A stretch of 64,000 bases of DNA from Hoeflea_A sp965249925 (GTDB taxonomy: Bacteria; Pseudomonadota; Alphaproteobacteria; Rhizobiales; Rhizobiaceae), in the NCBI GenBank assembly GCA_965249925.1, contig OZ252260.1, positions 3,658,001 through 3,722,000 on the forward strand. The letters run 5' to 3'. Each line of letters begins with the position of its first letter. The first letter of the stretch is position 1. Below are positions 1-8,319 of this stretch, piece by piece. Below the pieces are notes generated by a model. The model saw nothing but the letters and a program-made list of their open reading frames with translations. It was not told where the DNA came from and did not search any database. Position numbers and translations under genes: made by a program.

Positions 1-812
1 CCGGTGACCGCGAGTTGATGGTCGACGGCGACGTGGCCGAGATCCTTGATCTCCAGACCGCCATTGCCGTTGTAGTGGCCATCCAGAATGTTCATCGGCG
101 GCGCGCCCATGAAGCCTGCGACAAAGATGCTTGCCGGCTTGTGGTAAATCTCTGTCGGTGTGCCGATCTGCTCGATCGTTCCGGTGTTGAGCACGGCGAT
201 GCGATCGGCCATGGTCATCGCCTCGATCTGGTCATGGGTCACGTAGATTGACGTGACGCCCAGCTCGCGCTGCAGTTTGCGGATTTCGAGGCGCATCTGG
301 TTGCGCAGTTTGGCGTCCAGATTGGACAACGGCTCGTCGAACAGGAACAGCGCCGGGTCGCGGACGATGGCGCGCCCCATGGCGACGCGCTGCCGCTGAC
401 CGCCAGACAGCTGGTTCGGCCGACGGTCGAGAAACTCCTCGATATGCAGAAGCTTGGCCGCCTTGTGCACCGCCGTCTCGATGTCAGCTTTCGATCGGCC
501 TCGGTTTTTCAGGCCATAGGCCATGTTGTTGTAGACCGACATATGCGGATAGAGCGCGTAATTCTGGAACACCATCGCGATATCGCGCTCGGCCGGATCG
601 AGTGCGTTCACCACCCGATCGCCGATGGAGATCGTTCCCTCGGTGATATCCTCCAGGCCGGCCACCATGCGCAACAGCGTGGATTTACCGCATCCGGACG
701 GACCGACCAGCACGATGAATTCGCCATCCCTGATGGTCAGGCTGGAGGGTGACAGCGCCTCGGTCCCGTTTGGATAGACCTTGCGCACCCTATCGATAGC
801 AACCTGGGCCAT
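1..812 (-). CDS. ugpC: Glycerol-3-phosphate-type ABC transporter, ATP-binding subunit (partial)
   Basis: The gene starts with ATG at 812 and leaves the window at base 1, so about 270 N-terminal residues are visible. It would energise import through UgpA and UgpE at the inner membrane. Seen in the sequence: Walker A GPSGCGKST near residue 38, Q-loop MVFQNYALYPH, signature LSGGQRQR, Walker B ALFLFDEPLSNLD and switch region VTHDQIEAM. The order is that of MalK/UgpC ATPases, which normally run to about 350-370 residues, so the C-terminal regulatory domain is mostly outside. It begins 10 bases after ugpE ends and is the last visible gene of the ugpB-A-E-C operon. The ugp assignment rests on the partner genes; the ATPase alone would be only MalK/UgpC-like. 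Confidence 0.9.
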   Translation of the reverse strand, partial: MAQVAIDRVRKVYPNGTEALSPSSLTIRDGEFIVLVGPSGCGKSTLLRMVAGLEDITEGTISIGDRVVNALDPAERDIAMVFQNYALYPHMSVYNNMAYGLKNRGRSKADIETAVHKAAKLLHIEEFLDRRPNQLSGGQRQRVAMGRAIVRDPALFLFDEPLSNLDAKLRNQMRLEIRKLQRELGVTSIYVTHDQIEAMTMADRIAVLNTGTIEQIGTPTEIYHKPASIFVAGFMGAPPMNILDGHYNGNGGLEIKDLGHVAVDHQLAVT

Positions 813-822
813 GCGTTTTTCC

Positions 823-1731
823 CTATTTTTCCGATTCCACCAGGCCCTTGACGAACCATCTCTGGAAGAACACGACGATCAGCACCGGCGGCAGCATGGC
901 AACGATCGCCAGCGCCATGGCCTCGCCGTACTCGGGGACCTGAGAGCCGATATAGACCTGCAGGATCTGTGAGATGCCCCGCACCAGCGTAAAGAACTGC
1001 TCTTCCGTGGTCATGATGGTCGGCCACAGATACTGGTTCCAGCCGAACACGAACATGATGATAAAGATTGCCGCAATCATCGTTTTCGACAGCGGCACCA
1101 GAATGTCGATGAAGAACTTCATCGGACCGGCACCATCTATGCGCGCCGCCTCGATCAACTCGTTGGGAACCGACTTGAAGAACTGTCGGAAAAAGAACGT
1201 GCCGGTCGCCGAAGCGATCAGCGGCACGATGAGCCCTGTGTAGGTGTTCAGGAGGCCCATGCCCTGCACGATTTCGTAGGAGGGCAGGATCCGCACTTCC
1301 AGCGGCAGCAGCAGGGTGGTGAAGATCGCCCAGAACGCGAAGGTGGCGAAGCGGAACTGGAAATAGACGATCGCGTAGGCGGCGAGCATCGAAATGATGA
1401 TCTTGCCCACCGCAAACCCGATGCCCAGGATGAACGAGTTGGTCAGCATGGTCATGCCGTCCACCGTCTTGGTGAAGCCGCCCGGGACCAGCATGGCGTT
1501 GTAATAATTCTCAACCATGTGCCCGCCATAGGTCATCTGCAGGCCGCCGGTATGGACGGTGATGTTGTCATGCGTGGAAGTCATGAAGGCAGCCAGCACC
1601 GGCAGCAGCATGAACAGCGAACCGACGATAAGAATGATGTGATCGAACAACAGGCTCCAACGGAAGCGTTTTTTGGGCTGAACGGCGACTACCGCGGTCG
1701 GGGTAGAGATGGAAATGTCCGAAGTTGTCAT
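823..1731 (-). CDS. ugpE: ABC transporter permease UgpE
   Basis: This 302-residue inner-membrane permease forms the channel with UgpA for sn-glycerol-3-phosphate-type import. Hydrophobic segments lie near residues 31-50, 99-123, 132-144, 165-180 and 217-230, with more towards the C-terminus. The cytoplasmic EAA loop (EAARIDGAG, residues 194-202) contacts the ATPase. The phrase FMTSTHDN after the first membrane segment is typical of UgpE. It starts 9 bases after the ugpA stop and is followed by ugpC after 10 bases, so the three are one transcript. A close paralog lies at 4166-5065 on the other strand. Confidence 0.92.
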   Translation of the reverse strand: MTTSDISISTPTAVVAVQPKKRFRWSLLFDHIILIVGSLFMLLPVLAAFMTSTHDNITVHTGGLQMTYGGHMVENYYNAMLVPGGFTKTVDGMTMLTNSFILGIGFAVGKIIISMLAAYAIVYFQFRFATFAFWAIFTTLLLPLEVRILPSYEIVQGMGLLNTYTGLIVPLIASATGTFFFRQFFKSVPNELIEAARIDGAGPMKFFIDILVPLSKTMIAAIFIIMFVFGWNQYLWPTIMTTEEQFFTLVRGISQILQVYIGSQVPEYGEAMALAIVAMLPPVLIVVFFQRWFVKGLVESEK

Positions 1732-1740
1732 GGCGGGACC

Positions 1741-2622
1741 TCAGCTGTAGTGCACGCGGCGTTCGATCAACCGGAACTGAAAGATCGTCAGGACCAGCAC
1801 GAGGACCATCAGAATGACCGACTGGGCCGACGATCCGCCGAGGTCATTGCCGCGGAACCCGTCAAGAAACACCTTGTAGACCAGGGTCACGGGGTTGTTG
1901 CCGGGCTCGCCCTTCAACACGACATCGATGACGCCGAACGTATCGAACAGCGAATAGGTGATGTTGATGATCAACAGGAAGAAACCGGTCGGCGCCAGCA
2001 GCGGAAATGTGATGGTCCAGAAGCGCCGGATCGAGGAATGGCAATCGATCGCCGCGGCCTCCTTGACGGCTTTCGGGATGCCCTGCAAGCCGGACAGGAA
2101 GAAGATGAAATTGATCGGCACCTGCTTCCAGATCGAGATGGAGATCATCGCGAAAGCGGTGTCGAATCGGTGCACGCCAAGGACGAAATCCCATCCGAGC
2201 GACCGGAGGAAATGGGCCAGGGGACCGACGAGGTTGTCGAACAGCAGGATGCCGATGAGCCCGGCGACCGGCGGGGCGATCGCGTAAACCCACATGAGAA
2301 GCGTCTTGTAGATCGAGGCGCCGCGGATGACGCGGTCGGCGGTGACCGCCAGCAACAGGGCGATGGCCAATGAGAAAAACGTCACGAGCACCGTGAAGAT
2401 GACGGTGAAACGGGCAGTCGCCAGATAGTCGGATCGGGTGACCATGTCGCGAAAGTTATCGAAACCGACGAAGGTCGAGGAAAAACCGAACGGGTCTTCC
2501 AGGTAGAAGGACGACCGGATCGCTTCGGCGGCCGGCCAATAAAAGAAGATAATGACGATGGAGAGCTGGGGCAGCAGCAGCAGGTAGGGATAGAGTGGTG
2601 ATCGAAACTGCGACTTATGCAT
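1741..2622 (-). CDS. ugpA: ABC transporter permease UgpA
   Basis: This 293-residue inner-membrane permease is the partner of UgpE. The start at 2622 (MHKSQFRSPLYPYLLL) is chosen because the first membrane segment follows directly, as in UgpA proteins; an upstream in-frame ATG at 2658 would run through a stem-loop. Segments PYLLLLPQLSIVIIFFYW, LVTFFSLAIALLLAV and MLVLVLVLTIFQF are clearly hydrophobic. An EAA loop is present (EAAAIDCHSS). It is separated from ugpB by 63 bases that hold a terminator-like hairpin, so its expression is probably lower than that of ugpB. Confidence 0.91.
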   Translation of the reverse strand: MHKSQFRSPLYPYLLLLPQLSIVIIFFYWPAAEAIRSSFYLEDPFGFSSTFVGFDNFRDMVTRSDYLATARFTVIFTVLVTFFSLAIALLLAVTADRVIRGASIYKTLLMWVYAIAPPVAGLIGILLFDNLVGPLAHFLRSLGWDFVLGVHRFDTAFAMISISIWKQVPINFIFFLSGLQGIPKAVKEAAAIDCHSSIRRFWTITFPLLAPTGFFLLIINITYSLFDTFGVIDVVLKGEPGNNPVTLVYKVFLDGFRGNDLGGSSAQSVILMVLVLVLTIFQFRLIERRVHYS

Positions 2623-2639
2623 TGGTAAGCGCCCCCGAA

Positions 2640-2668
2640 AGAAAAACGGAGCACCCAAAGAGGGTGCC
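2640..2668 (-). terminator. Hairpin with T-run between ugpB and ugpA
   Basis: On the minus strand GCACCC (2667-2662) and GGGTGC (2656-2651) form a 6-bp stem with a five-base loop, followed by a run of five T at 2646-2642. It lies just after the ugpB stop. It fits a leaky intrinsic terminator that lowers expression of the membrane and ATPase genes relative to the binding protein, a common pattern in ABC operons. Partial read-through is an inference. Confidence 0.55.
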
Positions 2669-2685
2669 CCGCACAGATGCTTGGA

Positions 2686-4002
2686 TCAGTTGCCGCCCAT
2701 CGACTTGGTGAACCGGTCCAGCAGTTTGTTGGACTCGTCCTCGATGGTCACGAACGCCGCGTCGACGTCCTTTTCTCCAGCGAAGATCTTGCCGTATTCG
2801 CGGTTCATCACGTCGCGGATCTGAACGTAGAAGCCGAGGCGGTAGCCTTTGGTCCATTCACCGGCCGGCAGCGACAGCTGCTTGATACCGACTTCGGCCT
2901 GCGGGACTTCCTTATAGTAGCCTTCGCTCTGGGCCAGTTCGTACGCGGCTTCGGTAATCGGCACGTATCCGGTTTCGCGGTGCCAGAAATACTGGATTTC
3001 CGGCGAGGTCAGGAAGCGGAAGAACTCGGCAACGGCCTTGTTTTCCTCATCCGACTTGCCGGACATCGCGAACAGCGCTGCGCCGCCAATGAACGTCTGC
3101 GTCGGTTCCTTGGTCAGCGATTCCCAGTAGGGCAGATAGGTCGCGGAGAACGGAAACTTGGCGGCTGCCTTGACGCCGCCGAACGAGCCGGAGGAGCCGA
3201 GCCACAAGCCGACCTGACCTTCGTTGAACGGCTTCTGGTTATCGCTCCAGCCGGTGCCGTACCAGCCGAACAGGCCGTTGTCGTACCATTCCTTCACCGC
3301 CGTAAAGTGCATCTTGATCGGGTCGGTGTTCATGAGCATCTGCGGAGTACCTTCCGCATAGCCGTTGTCCATCGTGGCGAACTCAAGGTTGTGGCGGGAG
3401 TAGAAGTTTTCGGTGAAGATCCACGGCAGGTGCGACTGTACCAGCGGTACATAACCGGCCTCTTTCAATGCCGGGCCGGTGACCGTCTGGAACTCTTCCC
3501 AAGTCTTCGGCGGCGTGACGCCGGCTTTTTCCAAGGCTTCTTCATTGTAGTACATGATTGGCGTCGAAGAGTTGAACGGCATACCGATCATCGTGCCGTC
3601 TTCATCCGCGTAGAAATAACGGACGCCTGAGATGTAATCCTGAATGTCGAAAGGGACACCATTCTGCTTAAGGATTTCCTGGGCTGGGATCACCGCGCCC
3701 TTGGCGCCGATCAGGGTCGCTGCGCCGGCGTCGAAGATCTGGATGATGTTGGGCTGTTCGCCGGCGCGGAACGCGGCGATGCCGGAGGTCATGGTCTCTT
3801 CGTAGGTGCCCTTGTAGATGGGCGTGATCCTGTAGTCCGACTGCGAAGCGTTGAACTTCTCAGCGATATCGTTGACCGACTCGCCGAGTTGGCCGCCCAT
3901 TGCGTGCCACCAGGTGATCTCGGTCGCGGCAAATGCCGGCATTGCAAGCGTGACGGACATAGCGGTTGCCATGGCGCCAGCAAAAACGTTGCGTAAGGGC
4001 AT
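2686..4002 (-). CDS. ugpB: Glycerol-3-phosphate ABC transporter, periplasmic binding protein UgpB
   Basis: This 438-residue periplasmic solute-binding protein is the first gene of the operon. A Sec signal peptide is visible (MPLRNVFAGAMATAMSVTLA, cleavage near AFA-ATE, about residue 26). The mature start TEITWWHAMGG and the segment GTYEETMTSGIAAFRAGEQP are characteristic of UgpB and recognise glycerol-3-phosphate or glycerophosphodiesters in known members. The length matches the family. A 163-base region separates it from the divergent ugpE paralog, so the promoters of both lie there. The exact substrate cannot be proven from sequence. Confidence 0.92.
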   Translation of the reverse strand: MPLRNVFAGAMATAMSVTLAMPAFAATEITWWHAMGGQLGESVNDIAEKFNASQSDYRITPIYKGTYEETMTSGIAAFRAGEQPNIIQIFDAGAATLIGAKGAVIPAQEILKQNGVPFDIQDYISGVRYFYADEDGTMIGMPFNSSTPIMYYNEEALEKAGVTPPKTWEEFQTVTGPALKEAGYVPLVQSHLPWIFTENFYSRHNLEFATMDNGYAEGTPQMLMNTDPIKMHFTAVKEWYDNGLFGWYGTGWSDNQKPFNEGQVGLWLGSSGSFGGVKAAAKFPFSATYLPYWESLTKEPTQTFIGGAALFAMSGKSDEENKAVAEFFRFLTSPEIQYFWHRETGYVPITEAAYELAQSEGYYKEVPQAEVGIKQLSLPAGEWTKGYRLGFYVQIRDVMNREYGKIFAGEKDVDAAFVTIEDESNKLLDRFTKSMGGN

Positions 4003-4165
4003 ACATGTCTCCCCAAAAGGTTGTTCGGAATGGCTCCTCCTGCGGAGCCTTTGGACACGGACACCAGCAGCTACACCACCGCGGGTGACAGGCGGATGTC
4101 AGATATGTGAAGCTTTGGTGACCTGAAAAAAACCGAAACCAAAAGCGATTCCGGCTATTGACGCG

Positions 4166-5065
4166 GTGCAGCAAAACGCACAATCCGGATATGTGCGACA
4201 CGTGAATCGGAGCCTGCAGAACGTGTGGATCAGGACGCCGTCGGCGATTGTGAAAAAGACACTCGATCACTTGGTTCTGATCGTCGGCTCGCTGTTCATG
4301 CTGCTGCCGGTACTGGCGGTTTTTCTGACGTCCACACACGACAACGCCACCATTTCCAGGGATGGCCTGCGGCTCGATTGGGGTGGAGCGTTCGTTGACG
4401 TCTACGGCGGACTGCTGACCGGTGCGGCCGGTTTCGGTCACACCATCACGGCTGGCGCCATGACGTTCAATTCAATGGTTCTGGCGATTGGCTTCGCCGT
4501 CGGCAAATGTGTGCTGTCGGTTCTTTCGGCTTATGCGCTGGTCTATTTTCGTTTGCGGTTCGCTTCGTTTCTATTCTGGCTCATCTTTGCCAGTCTGCTT
4601 CTGCCGATCGAAACCCGCATCCTGCCGAGCTTCATGGTCGTGCAGCAGCTCGGCATGCTCAACAGCTACCAGGGGCTCATTCTGCCGCTGCTGGCCGCCG
4701 CCGTCGGGACGTTCTATTTCCGGCAGTTTTTCAAAACGGTGCCTGCTTCCCTCCATGAAGCGGCCAGGATCGATGGCGCCGGTCCGTTTCGGTTCTTTAT
4801 CGACATCCTGTTGCCTCTATCGGTGCCAATGATCCTCGCCCTGTTTGTCGTTGCCTTCGTGCAGGGCTGGAACCAGTATCTGTGGCCACTGATGATCACC
4901 ACGACCGGCGAGGGCTACTACACGCTGGTACGCGGCATTGAGCGTTTCGGCAGTGCCACCAATTACGGCATGGCGTTGGCGGTCCTCGCCATACTGCCGC
5001 CCGCAGCGTTGGTCGTCGTTTTACAGAAGTGGCTGGTGAAAGGTCTGACCGGCGGCCGGCGGTAG
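4166..5065 (+). CDS. Orphan UgpE-like ABC permease (paralog of 823-1731)
   Basis: This protein of up to 299 residues is clearly homologous to the UgpE above, sharing LIVGSLFMLLPVLA, LTSTHDN, RILPSF, FFRQFFK-type and EAARIDGAG (residues 198-206) motifs. Its predicted membrane segments match. The start at 4166 is GTG without a clear ribosome site; another GTG at 4202 is possible. It stands alone and divergent from ugpB, with no UgpA, UgpB or ATPase partner beside it. It may be an alternative subunit for the same importer or a leftover of a duplicated operon. The reading frame is intact, which favours function. Confidence 0.85.
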   Translation: MQQNAQSGYVRHVNRSLQNVWIRTPSAIVKKTLDHLVLIVGSLFMLLPVLAVFLTSTHDNATISRDGLRLDWGGAFVDVYGGLLTGAAGFGHTITAGAMTFNSMVLAIGFAVGKCVLSVLSAYALVYFRLRFASFLFWLIFASLLLPIETRILPSFMVVQQLGMLNSYQGLILPLLAAAVGTFYFRQFFKTVPASLHEAARIDGAGPFRFFIDILLPLSVPMILALFVVAFVQGWNQYLWPLMITTTGEGYYTLVRGIERFGSATNYGMALAVLAILPPAALVVVLQKWLVKGLTGGRR

Positions 5066-5231
5066 GCACCGCGCCTAGCGCGATGACGCGCCATATCAAC
5101 GGCCGTGGATAATGTGTCGCAGCCACATTTTTGTGATCCACCGCAACTGGTCAATCCGTGATCCGCAGGCCTCAACCCCCCGTAAAGCCGAGCGTTAATC
5201 GAGTCCCCAACCCAATTGATTGGAGTAAATC

Positions 5232-5717
5232 ATGAACGCAATTCGTCGCTTTGCAATTGCTACCGTTGCTGCCGTACCGCTGATGGTCGGCGCCGTTGCC
5301 GCAAAAGCCGCCGACATTGTCGACACGGCCGTCTCGGCTGGAACTTTCGAAACCTTGGTCGCCGCCGTGCAGGCTGCAGGCCTCGTCGACACGCTGAAAG
5401 GCGAAGGCCCGTTCACCGTATTCGCACCGACCGATGAGGCGTTCGCGAAGCTGCCAGCTGGCACGGTTGAAGACCTGCTGAAGCCGGAAAACAAGGATCA
5501 GCTGGTGGCCGTTCTCACCTACCACGTGGTCCCTGGTAAGGTCATGTCCGGTGACATCGCCGGCAAGACAATGGATGTCGCCACCGTCCAGGGCAGCAAC
5601 CTCAAGGTCGACGCGACCGACGGCGTCAAAGTCGACAATGCCAATGTTGTCACCCCCGACGTCGAAGCCTCCAACGGCGTCATTCACGTGATTGACGCAG
5701 TGGTCCTGCCGAACTAA
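5232..5717 (+). CDS. Secreted FAS1 (fasciclin) domain protein
   Basis: This 161-residue protein has a signal peptide (residues 1-27, ending AKA-ADI) and a single FAS1 domain. The domain signatures are visible: TVFAPTDEAFAKLP (H1 region), VLTYHVVPGKV (about residues 95-105) and the C-terminal NGVIHVIDAVVLP. Single FAS1 proteins are periplasmic or extracellular and are usually linked to adhesion. The site GGAG lies 8 bases before the ATG at 5232. It ends convergently with the MarR gene, with stop codons overlapping by 4 bases. No neighbour points to a pathway. Confidence 0.93.
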   Translation: MNAIRRFAIATVAAVPLMVGAVAAKAADIVDTAVSAGTFETLVAAVQAAGLVDTLKGEGPFTVFAPTDEAFAKLPAGTVEDLLKPENKDQLVAVLTYHVVPGKVMSGDIAGKTMDVATVQGSNLKVDATDGVKVDNANVVTPDVEASNGVIHVIDAVVLPN

Positions 5718-6223
5718 TCGGCTGCGCCACCGGGGGAGCCAGCAGGCTTCCCCGCCACATGCGTTTTCGGCGAGGGCACCGTTTGCGAGGCATCCGGTGC
5801 CCTCAGCCCCGCAATAACCCTCCCCATCAGATCGACGAACATCGCACGCTCGCCGTCATCCAATCGCGACAACGCCGCCACATTGGTGTCCATGGCCGCC
5901 GCGTAGGCTGAATCGCGTATCGATTTTGAATAGGCCGTCAGCCACACCTGTTGTGCCCGTGCGTCCGTCGGGTGCGGCGTGCGCTGAACGAGCCCGTCGC
6001 GTTCCATGCGTGCCAGCGTATTGGCCATCGTCGCCTGCTCGATATCCAATTGAGCGACCAGCTCTTTCTGAGTTTGTCCGTCGCGCTCCCACAACGCCAG
6101 CAGCGCGGGAAATTGCCCTGGAACGATTCCGAGCGGCTTGATGCGCCGCAGCAGGTGCCGCGCGAACAGCCGCGCCATCAGGTTGGCGAGATAGCCGGCC
6201 GATCTGTCCTTTTCGAACTCCAT
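5714..6223 (-). CDS. MarR-family transcriptional regulator
   Basis: This 169-residue protein is a dimeric winged-helix repressor of the MarR type. The core QFPALLALWERDGQTQKELVAQLDIEQATMANTLARMERDGLV (about residues 38-80) is the typical recognition-helix and wing region, followed by RTPHPTDARAQQVWLT, the conserved wing end. The C-terminal 25 residues are low-complexity. It is divergent from the monooxygenase and cytochrome b561 genes, and two palindromes lie in the 79-base gap. It is therefore the likely repressor of itself and of those genes. The inducer is unknown; phenolic or quinone compounds are common ligands in the family. Confidence 0.92.
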   Translation of the reverse strand: MEFEKDRSAGYLANLMARLFARHLLRRIKPLGIVPGQFPALLALWERDGQTQKELVAQLDIEQATMANTLARMERDGLVQRTPHPTDARAQQVWLTAYSKSIRDSAYAAAMDTNVAALSRLDDGERAMFVDLMGRVIAGLRAPDASQTVPSPKTHVAGKPAGSPGGAAD

Positions 6224-6242
6224 ACCGGCACCATCTACTTGA

Positions 6243-6278
6243 ATAGCTAGCTATGCAATGATATATAGCTTGCTATAT
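6243..6278. promoter_or_regulatory. Twin palindromic operators between marR-type gene and monooxygenase gene
   Basis: Two perfect inverted repeats are seen: ATAGCTAGCTAT at 6243-6254 and ATATAGCTTGCTATAT at 6263-6278. They share the half-site ATAGC and their centres are 22 bases apart, about two helical turns, so dimers would bind the same face. Their place between a MarR start (6223) and a divergent gene start (6303) makes them the likely MarR binding sites. Confidence 0.7.
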
Positions 6279-6302
6279 TTATTTTGTGAACTGGAGACGA
6301 CG

Positions 6303-6695
6303 ATGAAACAGCTCATTCGATCCTTGCCCGTTATCGCTGCGATGGCGGCGGCGCCGGCTCCCGCGATAAGCGCGGAAGATGAAGTCGGCAACGTTGAGCC
6401 GCATCCGGTGGTCCTCATCAATGTCTTTCAAGTGCCTGAAGGCAGCCTCGACGAAACTGTGGTCTTCTGGGAAGCCGCGCGGGATTTCCTGAAAGACCAG
6501 CCGGGCTACCTGTCCACCGCGCTGCACCGATCGCTGTTGCCCGATGCACGTTTTCAGCTGGTCAACATCGCCCGCTGGGAAAACGCCGAGGCGTTCCGCA
6601 ACGCAACAGCCGCCATGCGAACGGATGCCGGTCTCAAACCCGTCGAAGGCCTGACTTTTGATGCCGCGCTGTACGAGATCATCCGAAGCGATTGA
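6303..6695 (+). CDS. Secreted antibiotic biosynthesis monooxygenase (ABM) domain protein
   Basis: The protein is 130 residues from the ATG at 6303, preceded by GGAGACG. An upstream in-frame ATG (6258) falls inside the operator region and is rejected. Residues 1-22 form a signal peptide (MKQLIRSLPVIAAMAAAPAP). The rest is a dimeric alpha-beta barrel ABM domain: VVLINVFQVPEGSLDETVVFW, GYLSTALHRSL and FQLVNIARWENAEAFRNA. Such small cofactor-free monooxygenases include quinol oxidases of the YgiN type. An exported form is less usual. It is 7 bases before the cytochrome b561 gene, so the two are co-transcribed under the MarR regulator. Confidence 0.85.
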   Translation: MKQLIRSLPVIAAMAAAPAPAISAEDEVGNVEPHPVVLINVFQVPEGSLDETVVFWEAARDFLKDQPGYLSTALHRSLLPDARFQLVNIARWENAEAFRNATAAMRTDAGLKPVEGLTFDAALYEIIRSD

Positions 6696-6702
6696 GGCTG
6701 AC

Positions 6703-7227
6703 ATGATCACAAAAAGCACAGCGCAGGCTTATGGAGCGGCGCCGGTCGTGATCCACTGGTTAAGCGCGTTCCTGATTGTTGTGTTGCTGGTTTACGGCTT
6801 CGGCGCCGAGGGCGGCTTTTCGCCGATGGCGTTGCGCGTCCACGCGTCGGCGGGCATTGCGGTTCTGATTCTGACCATGGCCCGCATTGCCTGGTGGGTG
6901 CTGGCGGACAGCAGACCGGAACCGCCCGAAGGGTTGGCGAAATGGCAGGCGCGAATGGCGAAGACCGTGCACGCCCTGTTTTACGTTGTCATTCTCGGCA
7001 TGGCCACCAGTGGCATTGGCATGCTGGTGCTCTCCGGTGTCGGCCCGATCCTGTTCGCCGACGCGGCCTGGGCCATGCCCGACTTTGGCCTGTTGCCGAC
7101 GCGCCTGCCACACGGTCTGGGGGCGCGGCTTCTCGTTCTGCTGCTCATTCTGCACACCGGCGCTGCCGTCTACCACCAGTTCGTGAAACGTGACGGGCTG
7201 TTGCGCCGAATGGGCATGCTCCGCTGA
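6703..7227 (+). CDS. Cytochrome b561 family membrane protein
   Basis: The protein is 174 residues from the ATG at 6703. It has four hydrophobic segments (about residues 15-31, 45-65, 85-110 and 140-160). Histidines suited to bind two haems b are in place: VIHWLSAF (segment 1), RVHASAGIAVL (segment 2), VHALFYVVILGMATSG (segment 3) and LLILHTGAAVYHQFVKRDGLL (segment 4). Bacterial b561 proteins of this type pass electrons between quinone and a periplasmic acceptor, including superoxide in CybB. Being in an operon with an exported ABM protein suggests a quinone or oxidative-stress role; this is inference. Confidence 0.9.
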   Translation: MITKSTAQAYGAAPVVIHWLSAFLIVVLLVYGFGAEGGFSPMALRVHASAGIAVLILTMARIAWWVLADSRPEPPEGLAKWQARMAKTVHALFYVVILGMATSGIGMLVLSGVGPILFADAAWAMPDFGLLPTRLPHGLGARLLVLLLILHTGAAVYHQFVKRDGLLRRMGMLR

Positions 7228-7238
7228 CCTAACGCTTA

Positions 7239-8319
7239 GAGCGTCGGGCGATTATGTTGCAACGTACCCTGCCTGCTTGAAGTAGTTTTGGCATTCTTCC
7301 GGTGTGAAGAGGTCGCAGACCTTTCCGATTGCCTGGTTCAGGCTTTGTCGACTTCGGGCATTGGCCTTTCGCAAGTGAGCCTTGAGCTTTGCGAACGCCA
7401 TCTCGATTGGGTTGAGATCCGGCGAGTATTTGGGCAGGAACAGAACCCATGCACCACGCTCGGCGATGGCATCGTGAGCACGCTGGCTTTTGTGGACATT
7501 CAGATTATCGCAAATGACCACGTCACCTGGCTCAAGTGTCGGCGCCAGTTGCGTTTCGACGTAGATATCGAAGCTGTCGGCGTTCATGGCGCCGTCCAAC
7601 ACCCAAGGAGCGGTGAGTGCGTTATGTCTGAGCGCTGCAATGAACGTCTGGGTGTTCCACTTGCCGAAGGGAGCATCAGCCTTCAGGCGTTGTCCGCGCC
7701 GAGCTCTGCCACGCAGCGGTGTCATGTTGGTCTTGACAGCTGTCTCGTCAATGAAGACGAGACGCAGGGGCTGGCGTCGCATGGCCGGCTGGCGCCAGCA
7801 TGTCCACTCGGTCCGCGCCGCTCTGACGTCAGCGCGTTCTTTCTCCGATGCCAGCAGCGTTTTTTTTATAGCTGAAGCCCTGTTTGCACAGGAACTTCGA
7901 CAGATTGGACGGGTCGGCTTTGACGCCGCGTTCGGCCAGCAGAACCGCGGCCAATTCCGGCATGGTGATATCAGGCTTGGCTTCCACCTGAGCAATGATG
8001 AAGTCGCGGTTGCGGCCAAGCTTGCCCGTATCCGGTGGGCGGCCCAGGCGGCACGGCGCAACCGAGCCCGTCTCCTCGAAATGTGCCTGAAGCCGGACCG
8101 CCGTGGACGCTGCAACGCCGAAACGGGTGGCTGCGCCTCTGCGCGTATTACCCCGGCTGATATCCTCAACAATGCGTGCGCGTAAATCCGCCGATAAAGG
8201 TTTGCCCATGATTCGCCTCCTGAGAGTTTGAATCACAAATCAAACCATTTGAGAATCTGGAGGGTTTTGTGAGGTCGCGTCCGATCCCTCAAGAGATTCA
8301 TCATTCTTGCCCGATGCTC
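7239..8319 (-). mobile_element. Complete IS630-type insertion sequence, 1081 bp, with TA target duplication
   Basis: The left end reads GAGCGTCGGGCG from 7239 and the right end, reverse-complemented, reads GAGCATCGGGCA from 8319: imperfect inverted repeats. Each end is flanked by TA (7237-7238 and 8320-8321), the target duplicated by IS630/Tc1/mariner elements. The inside holds one transposase split over two frames. The right end touches the stop codon of fni. The left end is 11 bases after the cytochrome b561 stop codon. Confidence 0.88.
7252..8209 (-). CDS. IS630-family transposase in two overlapping frames
   Basis: The N-terminal frame runs from ATG at 8209 (MGKPLSADLRARIVEDIS) to 7829 and holds two helix-turn-helix regions. 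The C-terminal frame runs to the stop at 7252 and holds the DDE catalytic part: VFIDETAVKTNM (first Asp), VVICDNLNVHK (second Asp) and LPKYSPDLNPIEMAFAKLK (Glu). The frames meet at a run of eight A (minus strand, about 7867-7860). Joining them needs a +1 shift or slippage there. Some IS630 members are known to use frameshifting, so the element may be active; a simple frameshift mutation is the alternative. Confidence 0.85.
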
